Shown here piece after piece: positions 54,383 through 63,120 of a stretch of 64,000 nt of DNA. Source of the stretch: Lachnospiraceae bacterium (lineage in GTDB: Bacteria; Bacillota; Clostridia; Lachnospirales; Lachnospiraceae); NCBI GenBank assembly GCA_017474455.1, contig JAFVHP010000044.1:124001-188000 (forward strand). The letters are read 5' to 3'. The translations under genes and the position numbers were made by a program. The notes beneath the pieces were generated by a model. The model made no database searches, had not been told where the DNA came from, and saw only the letters and a program-made list of their open reading frames with translations. Every line of letters begins with the position of its first letter. Position 1 is the stretch's first letter.

Positions 54383-54603
54383 ATACTATAGCGCAGGTCG
54401 GAAAGCACGATGTCATCGTTTTCCACATAGGAGCGGCCGGAGATCCTCTGATATACGTGATCTACTTCCACGATCTCGCGGATCGAAAAGGGCTGTCCCA
54501 GATGTTCGCTGTCGATCAGCTCCGCGTCTATGACCGCCCCGGGTTCATATCCGTCGATGGAAGCCAGGAAAGCAGATGTGGAGTCCGGTGTCTTATGGTT
54601 CAT
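54367..54603 (-). pseudogene. Truncated M15-type D-Ala-D-Ala carboxypeptidase-like gene
   Basis: The start at 54603 overlaps the lipoprotein stop (ATGA). The 78 codons (MNHKTPDSTSAFLASIDG onward, with GQPFSIREIVEVDHVYQRIS and SYVENDDIVLSDLRY) resemble the N-terminal part of M15-family peptidases, where FARI-G-SY and DLRY normally lead into the metal-binding GE(M)ICN region. After DLRY the frame enters the palindromic element and ends SIVPDA. The catalytic half is missing, so it is not an active enzyme. Confidence 0.65.
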
Positions 54604-55652
54604 TCCGCCGGAACCCACTCAAACACCATATCCTCACCATATTCAGACTGGTCCTCATGCCAGGTAAAGGTCCCGTCGTTATGGAAAGTTATTGTTCCGG
54701 TGCCGTCCTCATACACAGGCTCCTGGCTCACCACGTCGCCGTTTTCGTCATAGGTGAGGATCGACTTCATGACGCCGGCATACTCGATGGTCAATGTATC
54801 CGTATCCAGGCGTCCGATAATATCCCAGTGCGCCGTTTCCGAAGCACTTGCGCCCCAATCAATGGTGATCAGCGCTTCTTCGTACCCGAAGCATTCCACC
54901 GAAGCTCCGGCGCGGCCGCTCTGATAATTGCCGACGAAGTTCATGACCGGATTCTGCCAGTCGGGATCTTCTTCAAACACCGCTATATAGTCCGCGCTCT
55001 CATCCAGCAGCACTGTGATGACCGGCTCGGTGGAATAATCCTCGCCGTCTTTCGTCCACTTAACAAATATGTGCCCCGCTTCCGGAGCCGCCGCAAAAGT
55101 ATATGTCTGCGGATCCGCCAGATTGATCTGCGCCGACTGGAACGGCCACTCGGGATCGAGCTCCGGAGCGGTTTCGCCCTCTTCGTAGCCGATCATGCCA
55201 AAGCCTTCAATGTTGATCCTCACAATGATCCTGGCCGTCATATCCCCCATAGAAGTGAAATGGTACGTATCGCCGCCTTCGACCGATAGGACAAGACCGT
55301 CTTCGCCCTCTTCCGAGACTGTGACTGTAAGATCGTCTTTGCTGCCCGAAGAGAAGAGCGTGCCGTGCAGGGAGCTGCCTTCCTGCGGCAGTGTGCCGCC
55401 CCAGGAATCTTCAACGAGATCTTCACCCAGCATGCATCCGACGTACCATCCGGGATCGTCGATGTCTTCCATCCAGGTGACAGAAATCATGTTCCCGTTT
55501 TCATCCTGGAAGTAGCCCGCTCTGGTCCATTCAGCTGTTTCCTGCTCTGTTTCAGGTGAAGCTGATGTTTCTGCTGCCCGCATTTCTACGCTGCATGCCG
55601 CGCATGCCATCATCGTAAACAGCATAGCTGTGCATAAAATCCAACTCTTCAT
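54600..55652 (-). CDS. Lipoprotein with InlB-type beta-repeat
   Basis: The start at 55652 (MKSWILCTAMLFTMMACA) overlaps the stop of the decayed HD gene. The 350-residue protein has a lipoprotein signal with cleavage before the Cys in CAACS. A divergent InlB B-repeat is seen at AAAPEAGHIFVKWTKDGEDY, ending in YIAVFEEDP. The region before and after is a beta-rich lipocalin-like pattern (GYFQDENGNMISVTWMEDI, then GTGTITFHNDGTFTWHED). It is an extracellular lipid-anchored protein of unknown role. It is translationally coupled to both neighbours. Confidence 0.82.
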   Translation of the reverse strand: MKSWILCTAMLFTMMACAACSVEMRAAETSASPETEQETAEWTRAGYFQDENGNMISVTWMEDIDDPGWYVGCMLGEDLVEDSWGGTLPQEGSSLHGTLFSSGSKDDLTVTVSEEGEDGLVLSVEGGDTYHFTSMGDMTARIIVRINIEGFGMIGYEEGETAPELDPEWPFQSAQINLADPQTYTFAAAPEAGHIFVKWTKDGEDYSTEPVITVLLDESADYIAVFEEDPDWQNPVMNFVGNYQSGRAGASVECFGYEEALITIDWGASASETAHWDIIGRLDTDTLTIEYAGVMKSILTYDENGDVVSQEPVYEDGTGTITFHNDGTFTWHEDQSEYGEDMVFEWVPAE

Positions 55653-55854
55653 TCTCTGCCTGTCTCCTCCCGATATTCTCTCAAAAAGTCTTCCAGAAAC
55701 GCATGTCTGCACTCCGCCATGCGGCTTCCTCTTCCGCGATCAGGAGGGCGTTGCGGTACACACGAAGCGTGTGCTCCACATCATGCCCGCCGGCATCGGA
55801 CCGGAAAAGTTCAGTGATATAGGCGATGACCTTCTCAATAATCTGCTCGTCCAT
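55649..55854 (-). pseudogene. HD-domain phosphohydrolase relic with internal deletion and frameshift
   Basis: The first 40 codons (MDEQIIEKVIAYITELFRSD, then GHDVEHTLRVYRNALLIAEE) are the start of an HD-family phosphohydrolase, including the first His of the metal site. The reading frame then stops early at 55681. In the next frame HAFLEDFLREYREETGRE, a normal HD-protein ending, runs to a stop that overlaps the lipoprotein start. The central HD dyad and about 100 residues are gone. It is a deleted pseudogene. Confidence 0.72.
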
Positions 55855-55888
55855 GGCTAATAGATCACCCCGCTCAAATGACCGCACC

Positions 55889-57241
55889 TCATGTCTTCCT
55901 TTGCATAACCGTCTTCCATTTACCCGAACGATAACGCGCGATCCCGATCAGGAGCGAAAGCGTCCAGCCGACTGGCGTCGCCCACCAGATGCCATTGTAT
56001 CCGAACCGGCCGGAAAGCTGGAAGGGAAGAAAGCCGCGGCATACGATCTCTGCCGTGCTCATCAGGACAGTCGGAAAGACGTCGGAGACATTGCGCAGGA
56101 AATTCTGAAAAACAAACAGCACGCCGAGGACCGGGGCAAAGCTTGCCGAGATCCGGACGATCTGTGTACTGATACGGATCACTTCCGCGCTTTCGGTGAA
56201 CAGTTTGATTATATGCGGCGCCATTGCAAAAAACACGCCTCCCATCAGGATATGGTACAGAAGGGTGATACGGATCCCGGCCCTGAGGCCTGCCAGGACA
56301 CGGTCAGTCTTTCTGGCGCCGGCATTCTGCGCTGTAAAAATGCCTGTGGCCATCCCTATGGAATAGCTGAGGCAAAGATAAATATTCTCCGCGCGGCCCG
56401 CAGCCGTATAGGCAGCCACGACGGTAGAACCATATGCATTGACGGCGCGCTGGATCAGCATCACGGAAAAGATGACCACCGCCATGGAGAGCGCCGCCGG
56501 AACGCCCACGCGGATGACCTCCCGCAGGGTATCGCCATAGATCCGATATTCCTTAAGTCGGAGACGGAATGCCGGTATATTCCGATATACGAAATAGAAG
56601 CATACGCATCCTGAAACCAGCTGAGAAAGGATCGTAGCGATCGCTGCACCGCTTACACCAAACCCAAGGCCGCGCACAAACACGAGATCCAGTATGATGT
56701 TCAGAATGCTGGCTAAGATCAGAGCGATCAGCGGCGTCGCCGAATCGCCGACTGAGCGGAGGATGGATGCCGTTCCGTTATACAGGCAGGTGGCCAGGAC
56801 CCCTATACACATCCATTGCAGATAGCTCCGGCTCGCTTCCAGCACATTTCCCGGCGTATGCAATAACAGCAGGAGCGGGCGTATCAGAAACGTACTCAAA
56901 ACGGTAACGGCAGCACCGGAGATCATCAGCACCATCATGGACGTGCTGTAGGCTTTGCGCATATTTTCCTCATCGCCGCTGCCAAACGCCTGGGCGACCA
57001 CGACGGAAGCACCGTTCGCAAAGCCGGAAATGACCATGGTAAACATCGAATAACCCGGCGCTGCCGCGCCGACGGCAGCCAGCGCTTCCGGCCCAAGGAC
57101 GCGTCCGACGATGGCCGCATCCACCAGGTTGTAAAACATCTGAAAAAGATCGCCAAGAAACAGGGGCAGCGCGAACGCCAGGATCAGGCGCATCGGCTTT
57201 CCTGTAGTCATATCCTTTGCTTTACTCTTAGTCAACTTCAT
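55889..57241 (-). CDS. MATE-family efflux transporter
   Basis: The start at 57241 (MKLTKSKAKDMTTGKPMR) follows GGGGAG; the frame is open further up, but an ATG two codons earlier is too near the ribosome site. The 451-residue protein has 12 predicted membrane helices with the MATE N-terminus PMRLILAFALPLFLGDLFQM and FYNLVDAAIVGRVLGPEALAA. It should export organic cations or drugs in exchange for Na+ or H+. It is divergent from an AraC-type regulator. A paralogous C-terminal fragment lies at 54210-54307. Confidence 0.93.
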   Translation of the reverse strand: MKLTKSKAKDMTTGKPMRLILAFALPLFLGDLFQMFYNLVDAAIVGRVLGPEALAAVGAAAPGYSMFTMVISGFANGASVVVAQAFGSGDEENMRKAYSTSMMVLMISGAAVTVLSTFLIRPLLLLLHTPGNVLEASRSYLQWMCIGVLATCLYNGTASILRSVGDSATPLIALILASILNIILDLVFVRGLGFGVSGAAIATILSQLVSGCVCFYFVYRNIPAFRLRLKEYRIYGDTLREVIRVGVPAALSMAVVIFSVMLIQRAVNAYGSTVVAAYTAAGRAENIYLCLSYSIGMATGIFTAQNAGARKTDRVLAGLRAGIRITLLYHILMGGVFFAMAPHIIKLFTESAEVIRISTQIVRISASFAPVLGVLFVFQNFLRNVSDVFPTVLMSTAEIVCRGFLPFQLSGRFGYNGIWWATPVGWTLSLLIGIARYRSGKWKTVMQRKT

Positions 57242-57397
57242 GCCCATCTCCCCGGAATCTGTCTTACTGCAAAGTATAATGAAATAACGGACATCTCGAA
57301 ATCGGAATATCGTCATGTTTATAGTATAATATTCCTATCCTGATGAAATCCGGCTGCTGCAGCTGACCGTGTCTACTTTCCGTATGAGGTCCTGCCC

Positions 57398-58228
57398 ATG
57401 CTTGTACACCTGCAATCCCGTTACGAAGATGACAGCAAACTTCCTTTGACCGTGACCGGTATTGCCTTTGATCATCGTCCGGTCGCCTATGCGACCGTCA
57501 ACGGCTTTCCGGCCTTTTACTGGTTTTTATGCCGCAGCGGGACCGGTGAGATCTGCATTGATCGTCAAAGATCCGTCATCTCCAAAGATTCCGGCTTTCT
57601 CATCTGCCCCGGCACGCCTTATTCTCTGAAACAGCTCACAGAAGACTGGTCTCTGGACTGTGTACAGTTTGCCGGTCCCGCCGCCATGATCATTCTGGAA
57701 AACCTGGGAATGAGCGAAAGCGGTGTTCATCACTTCTTTTCTTCTGATTCATTTCATGATCATGTGATGACAATGTATAAACTCTACTGTCAAAAACCGT
57801 CTTCTCTGCCGACGGTTTTATCTGAACACTGCTACAGCTTTTTACTGGAGCAGCCAAAATATATCAGGCATATCGAGCGGTGGAAAGGAGAAAGCGACCA
57901 GATCCTGGAAAACAGGACTGTACTGGAGATCCTGAATTATCTGGAGACACGTTTTACAGAAGACATCTCTTTAGACGAACTGGCGGAACATGTCGGACTG
58001 ACCAAAAAGTATATTTGTTCGCTGTTCAAGAAAGAGATGCAGCGTACCATTGTCACGGAGCTGACTTATATCCGCATCGGACACGCAAGAATTCTGCTAA
58101 AGCAGCATCCGGAGAAACGGATCGCTGAAATAGCAGAACTCTGCGGTTATCGTGATGCAGGATACTTTGGCAAAGTATTTCAGAAGGTGAATGGGGAGAC
58201 GCCGGATCAGTATCGCAGAAAGCGTTGA
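57398..58228 (+). CDS. AraC-family regulator
   Basis: The 276-residue protein has an N-terminal AraC ligand-binding cupin (to about residue 150, with DSGFLICPGTPYSLKQL) and a C-terminal AraC DNA-binding domain: EDISLDELAEHVGLTKKYIC, SLFKKEM, and the ending AELCGYRDAGYFGKVFQKVN with the PDQYRRKR signature. It is divergent from the MATE gene and convergent with the esterase gene, so it may control the transporter. The inducer is unknown. Confidence 0.9.
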   Translation: MLVHLQSRYEDDSKLPLTVTGIAFDHRPVAYATVNGFPAFYWFLCRSGTGEICIDRQRSVISKDSGFLICPGTPYSLKQLTEDWSLDCVQFAGPAAMIILENLGMSESGVHHFFSSDSFHDHVMTMYKLYCQKPSSLPTVLSEHCYSFLLEQPKYIRHIERWKGESDQILENRTVLEILNYLETRFTEDISLDELAEHVGLTKKYICSLFKKEMQRTIVTELTYIRIGHARILLKQHPEKRIAEIAELCGYRDAGYFGKVFQKVNGETPDQYRRKR

Positions 58229-58276
58229 ATGCCTGCAAGACCCGGTGCCTGCCTGATGGATGGGCATAAAGCACGC

Positions 58277-59812
58277 TTACAGCGCATAGCTCCGGGGCTT
58301 TTGGTACTTCGCGATCATTTCCAGGAGCTTCCGGTCGTACCCTGTGCGGGGGCTGGAATGTAAGTCGAACACATATGTATTTTCCGTTTCCTGTGTCAAT
58401 GCCGGCCAGCCGCCAACAGAACCACCTGACGGATCGCCTTTCCGGGCAAAGTTGACAAATGCACGGCTCATAGTCTCTTCCACGACCGCAGCACCTGGGA
58501 AATGGCACAGCGGGACCTTGTCCGCGTTATGAAATACAAACGGGAGCTCCGCGCAATGCCAGGCCGGCGTACCGCCGTCAAAAGGAAAAGTCAGCGCAAA
58601 ATTGTAATTGAACACAGGGGCGGAAGCCACCTCTGCGAACTTCCTGCAGAAATCCAAAGAACCCAGGCGGTTGGACAGATACAGCGCATAGATCGGCGCA
58701 TTGCCCGGATATGCCGCCTGATAGGCGTCAAAGATCTCCTTCGCATGCTCATTCCCATACTCATCTGCCAGATATTTCATCGTGTCCGATTCGGAGAGCG
58801 TCTCACGGTCAGGGAGCTTGCCGCGGTACCCTATCTCCGCGCAGACAGTCCCTACGATCAGCGGTATCGTCTTTGCGTGCTCAGTAAAGCCCACTTCCTC
58901 CGGATCTCCCAGGTACCAGTCATTCGCGACCGGTCCATAGCCTACCAGATCCATAAAGCTGAGGTCAAGAGAATGGAACGCGTCCATATACGCTTTCTGC
59001 AGCTCCGCCAGCGGGACCGTCTCAAGGCAGGCAATATTATTTTCATCGCCGGAAAGGGCTTCGGCCATTTTCTTCGCGATCGGAACGTCATACCTCGTTT
59101 TGGGCAGTTCACCGAGGCCGGCGCCTACGCCAGACTGTACGATCGCTTTATGGAATAACCCATCTGCCGCGGGCGTCTGCATCAATGTGATGACTTTGGC
59201 TCCGCCGCCTGACTGGCCGAATATGGTAACGTTATCCGGATCTCCGCCGAAGGCCCGTATATTTTTCTGCACCCACTGCAGGGCCAAGACCAGATCCTCC
59301 ATCCCGAGGTTGCCGGTATTCTTATACCGTTCCCCAAAGGAAGATAAGTCAAAATACCCGAGATGATTCAAGCGATGGTTCACGCTGACCACCACCACAT
59401 CTCCGAACAATGCCAGATTGTCCCCATCATACGCGATGATCTCTATGGAGGAACCGCCGTAGTAGCCGCCTCCGTGCAGCCATACCATGACCGGCTTCGC
59501 AGCCCGCTCATCCAGCTGCGGCGTCCAGATGTTCAGATTCAGACAGTCTTCTCTCTGCGGCCAGAACCGATGTGATATTAAAAAGTCGTCCGAGATCCCG
59601 GACTCCTGCGGCGTCGGAGCGGTATACCCCCAGACCAGCGCATCTTTAACGCCTTCCCAAGGTTCTGCCGGCTTCGGTGACATATATCGCCCGGCACTGC
59701 CATAGCGTATCCCCCGGAACTGATACACTCCGTTCTGATAAAAGCCTCTTACTTTTCCCGCGCGGGTCTGCACGACCGGCGCTTCTGTCCTGCATAAAAA
59801 ATCTGTTTTCAA
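58277..59812 (-). CDS. Type B carboxylesterase
   Basis: The likely start is a TTG at 59812 (L/M-KTDFLCRTEAPVVQTRAG) with AGGGGG eight bases before; an ATG at 59875 is possible but has a poor ribosome site. The 511-residue protein has the carboxylesterase signature EDCLNLNIWTPQ, the oxyanion HGGGYYGGSS, and the nucleophile elbow FGQSGGGAK with S201. The Glu and His follow in the C-terminal half. It should hydrolyse carboxylic esters (drug, plant phenolic or lipid esters); substrate unknown. It follows a nitroreductase gene on the same strand, which suggests work on aromatic xenobiotics. Confidence 0.9.
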   Translation of the reverse strand: MKTDFLCRTEAPVVQTRAGKVRGFYQNGVYQFRGIRYGSAGRYMSPKPAEPWEGVKDALVWGYTAPTPQESGISDDFLISHRFWPQREDCLNLNIWTPQLDERAAKPVMVWLHGGGYYGGSSIEIIAYDGDNLALFGDVVVVSVNHRLNHLGYFDLSSFGERYKNTGNLGMEDLVLALQWVQKNIRAFGGDPDNVTIFGQSGGGAKVITLMQTPAADGLFHKAIVQSGVGAGLGELPKTRYDVPIAKKMAEALSGDENNIACLETVPLAELQKAYMDAFHSLDLSFMDLVGYGPVANDWYLGDPEEVGFTEHAKTIPLIVGTVCAEIGYRGKLPDRETLSESDTMKYLADEYGNEHAKEIFDAYQAAYPGNAPIYALYLSNRLGSLDFCRKFAEVASAPVFNYNFALTFPFDGGTPAWHCAELPFVFHNADKVPLCHFPGAAVVEETMSRAFVNFARKGDPSGGSVGGWPALTQETENTYVFDLHSSPRTGYDRKLLEMIAKYQKPRSYAL

Positions 59813-59882
59813 AATAGTTCCCCCTGTTATTTCTTCCCGCCAGACGCCTTCGCGGCGTTTGTACTGCCTCTGCATCGATACT

Positions 59883-60485
59883 CTATTCCACCCACGTCAC
59901 GGGATTGCCCGTCCGCGGCAGCGCGGTCCTGACCGGCAGGCCGCCGCCTTCTGCGCCGGTATCGGCAAAGCCGAGCACAAGGCCGCCTGTGATGGTCTCG
60001 TCCTCTTCCAGCCCCAGTGCACCCAGGTATTTCATGATGACTTCGTTCCCGTCCAGCCAGTGAAGCTGGTTGACCCAGCAGGAACCCATATCCAAAGCAT
60101 TCGCCGCGATCATCATATTTTCCAGCGCACACGCGCTGTCCGCCATGGCATTGCTGTAATCTGTACGGTTCGCAACGACGATCAGGACCGGCGCATTGTA
60201 GTGGAACAAAAGAGTCCCCTTTTTCGCCGCGTTAATGGCGTTCTGCTTAGATCTGTACATGCCGGGGTAAATGTCCATCTTCGCGAATTCTTCCCTGACG
60301 ATCATTGCCAGCTCGGCCAGCTTTGCAGGGTTGGTGATCACGATGAAGTGTGTCGTCTGATTGTTGCCGCCGCTCGGCGCATGCCTGCCGGCTTCGATGA
60401 TCCTGTCGATCAGCTCTCTGCCGGGCATTTCCGCCCTAAACTTCCTGGTACTTCTTCTCGTGAGGATCGCTTCCAATGCTTCCAT
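59883..60485 (-). CDS. Nitroreductase-family flavoenzyme
   Basis: The 200-residue protein has the family N-terminus MEALEAILTRRSTRKFRAEM, the FMN-binding RHAPSGGNNQTTHFIVIT, and a C-terminal segment (YLGALGLEEDETITGGLVLG) with the usual glycine-rich FMN loop. It should use NAD(P)H to reduce nitro groups, quinones or enones. It lies 70 bases before the esterase start on the same strand. The 206-base gap before the glycyl radical enzyme gene holds no gene. Confidence 0.9.
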   Translation of the reverse strand: MEALEAILTRRSTRKFRAEMPGRELIDRIIEAGRHAPSGGNNQTTHFIVITNPAKLAELAMIVREEFAKMDIYPGMYRSKQNAINAAKKGTLLFHYNAPVLIVVANRTDYSNAMADSACALENMMIAANALDMGSCWVNQLHWLDGNEVIMKYLGALGLEEDETITGGLVLGFADTGAEGGGLPVRTALPRTGNPVTWVE

Positions 60486-60691
60486 TGTTATGTTCCTTGC
60501 CCTTCCTTATGATGTCGTTGTTCTGATTTGCTTTTATTTATTATACCTGCTGTATATGGTAAATGATGCAGTGTTCTGGCGCTGACACAGTGACATCACT
60601 AAAAAATCCGCCTCCCCATTACGGTTCGGCGATCAATGAGTCATTATTTAATTCTCTTACATTATTATTTCTTTGTATATTTTCTGTCTGT

Positions 60692-63082
60692 TTATGCAAA
60701 GTCAGTACGATCGATAACTTCCTGCTGCACCATTTTGGTCAGGTTTGTAAAATAAGCGCTGTATCCGGCAACACGGACGATCAGATCGCGGTATTTTTCA
60801 GGTTCTGCCTGGGCGTTCAGCAGGGTCTGCTTATCCACCACATTGAACTGGATATGTTTGCCGCCATTCGTCAGATATGTCCGGACTACAGCGGCCAGCT
60901 TCAGTTCATCCGCGTCCGTAGCCAGCGCCGACTTCATATATTTGTGGTTCAGCAGCGTTGCGTTGAACTTGCTGTGGTCGATCTTCATGGCGCTGCGCAG
61001 GCCGGCCAGAGGTCCGTTATGATCGGCGCCCTGTTCCGGCGAAACACTGCCGTCCGCCATGATCTCGAATGCTTTCCGTCCTTCCGGCGTTGCGGCGGTC
61101 CTGGAACCGATCATCTGATGCGTTGAAACAGAGATACCGGCTGTGATCCCGTGCCCCCACGGATGCGCAAACGCTTCGACATCTTCCGCCCAGCGCTTAT
61201 AGTAATTCACGGCGATGCTGTCCACATAATCATCATCATTGCCGAACTTCGGTGCCGCCTTGAAATCACGGCGCATTTCTTCGTAGCCGTTCCAGTCATT
61301 GTCGATCGCCGTGATCAGTTCAGCCATTGTATATTTCTTTTTGTCATAGATCCAGTATTTGATCGCTGCCAGCGAGTCAACGGCGTTGATGGCGCCTACC
61401 ATCGCGTGCATCATCAGATTATCGTATGGGCTGCACTTCCTGTTCGTGAGTTCCTTGCCTTCCTCGATGCATCCTTCCATCAGGCCGGAGAAGAAGGGAT
61501 CCTGGTTGTAGCGCATGTTGACCAGCGTCTGGACGTTGCATACCCTGGAGACTTTTTCCATCAGATAATGCTGCTGCCTGTAATAGCCTGCCAGGAAATC
61601 CTCAAAGGTTTCAAAGGATGACGGATCTCCCGTTTCGATGCCGGCCATCATGCCGCTGAATCTGGAGTAGCCGTTATGCATGAAGATATCCAGGAACTCG
61701 GGGTTATTCAGCATGGAGCCGCCGGAGATCCTGGTCTTGCCGGGAAGATTGCCATCAAGGCATCCGGAGATAGCATAATCACGCGCTTCTTCCAGGGTCG
61801 CGCCATGCTGCATGAAAAACGAGATATACTCCTTATCGCTGATAAAAGCGGGCATGCCCAGGCCGGTCTTCACTACGTCCATGGCTTTCTTCATCAGCAG
61901 TTCCGGCGTATTCTCGTGCACCCTCAGGGTCAGCGTATGATGAGGGAGCTGGGTCTCAAGGCTTGCCTCCAGGAGCAGGTAGGTGAGGTCGTTGGTCGCG
62001 TCCTTCCCTTCGCTGTCGACGCCGCCGATCGTGAAATTGAACCAGTTCGCGCCGCCGGCGCTGCCCATCCTTGTCTGCGATCCGCGGACGGAAACGAAGC
62101 TCTGGCATCGGGTCTTGATGTTTTCCAGAAGCTCCAGCGCTTCATCCTTTGTGATGGTGCCTTCTTCAATATCCTTTTTATAGAAGGGATACATATACTG
62201 GTCAAATCTGCCTACTGAATTGGTGGGGCTCGGCATCATGATCCAGGTGAACCAGAAAGCCTGTACTGCCTCCCTGAAATTACGGGCAGGGTATTCCGGC
62301 ACGCGTCTGCAGATCTCCGCTATCCTCTTCAGTTCCGCAGCCCGTACGCTGTCCCTGCAATCAACCGCCATCTCTTCCGCTTTGTCCGCGTACCGGTTCG
62401 CGAAGCGTATCCAGGCTTCATAGACTCTGATCAGGCCTTCCCAGAAATCGATCTTGTCCAGGCTGTCCGGAGATTCAAACTTTTCAGCGGCGATCATTGC
62501 CTTGCAGCTGTCAATGATACTTCTGGCGCCTTTGTTCAGCACTCTGGTATACAGCGGTATGGCAAGGGATACATTCGGAAAATGCCCTATTCCCGCATTG
62601 CCCCAGGCCGTCCTGTGTACACCGGATTCCAGACTCTTCCAGCCGATCAGGCCGGAAAGCTGGACCGCTACGAGATCGTCGTACTTTTTAAAATAATCCA
62701 CGGCTTTCTGTGTGAGATTCAGCGCGTGGCCTTCATTCTCGGCATTGTATTTCAGGGCGAATGCAAGATCGTCTTCCTCCATGTAGCACCAGGTGCATTC
62801 CTCCTGCATTTCCAGCAGTTCCTTGCTGCTCCACATACCGAACTCATAATTAAGTTCGATGCCGTACGGCTTGCTGGCGCCTTCCCCGACGATCAGTTCA
62901 TCGTCCGGAATAAACACCGGCATCTGGTCCAGATATGCCTCCAAAAGGAGTACCCGTTTCATGTAAGGCATTGCGTCCGCATTGTTCTTCAGGACTTCAT
63001 GTGCGATCTGGAACTTCTTCGTGCAGATAGGATGTCTTGTATTCCGTACGCGCTGTATCAGTCTTTGTATTCTTTCTGTCAT
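60692..63082 (-). CDS. Glycyl radical enzyme, substrate unknown (GCLD active-site motif)
   Basis: The 796-residue protein has the pyruvate-formate-lyase fold. The glycyl radical motif is RVAGYSAYF with G773, and the catalytic Cys is C441 in DYAISGCLDGNLPGKTR. PFL itself has two adjacent cysteines; dehydratases and decarboxylases such as glycerol, choline and hydroxyproline enzymes have GCVE. Here GCLD changes the Glu to Asp at position 443. GGAGG precedes the ATG. The activase gene follows 38 bases upstream in transcription order. Length fits the glycerol-dehydratase/choline-lyase group and not the longer 4-hydroxyphenylacetate decarboxylase. The substrate cannot be named. Confidence 0.9.
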   Translation of the reverse strand: MTERIQRLIQRVRNTRHPICTKKFQIAHEVLKNNADAMPYMKRVLLLEAYLDQMPVFIPDDELIVGEGASKPYGIELNYEFGMWSSKELLEMQEECTWCYMEEDDLAFALKYNAENEGHALNLTQKAVDYFKKYDDLVAVQLSGLIGWKSLESGVHRTAWGNAGIGHFPNVSLAIPLYTRVLNKGARSIIDSCKAMIAAEKFESPDSLDKIDFWEGLIRVYEAWIRFANRYADKAEEMAVDCRDSVRAAELKRIAEICRRVPEYPARNFREAVQAFWFTWIMMPSPTNSVGRFDQYMYPFYKKDIEEGTITKDEALELLENIKTRCQSFVSVRGSQTRMGSAGGANWFNFTIGGVDSEGKDATNDLTYLLLEASLETQLPHHTLTLRVHENTPELLMKKAMDVVKTGLGMPAFISDKEYISFFMQHGATLEEARDYAISGCLDGNLPGKTRISGGSMLNNPEFLDIFMHNGYSRFSGMMAGIETGDPSSFETFEDFLAGYYRQQHYLMEKVSRVCNVQTLVNMRYNQDPFFSGLMEGCIEEGKELTNRKCSPYDNLMMHAMVGAINAVDSLAAIKYWIYDKKKYTMAELITAIDNDWNGYEEMRRDFKAAPKFGNDDDYVDSIAVNYYKRWAEDVEAFAHPWGHGITAGISVSTHQMIGSRTAATPEGRKAFEIMADGSVSPEQGADHNGPLAGLRSAMKIDHSKFNATLLNHKYMKSALATDADELKLAAVVRTYLTNGGKHIQFNVVDKQTLLNAQAEPEKYRDLIVRVAGYSAYFTNLTKMVQQEVIDRTDFA

Positions 63083-63120
63083 ATTTTCCTCCGTTCCCGC
63101 ATGAGCAGCGGCGCTGCAGG

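Noticed and set aside
60692-63082. Pyruvate formate-lyase (pflB)
   Set aside because: The active site has a single Cys (GCLD), not the adjacent pair of cysteines needed by pyruvate formate-lyase, and the activase has extra ferredoxin clusters.
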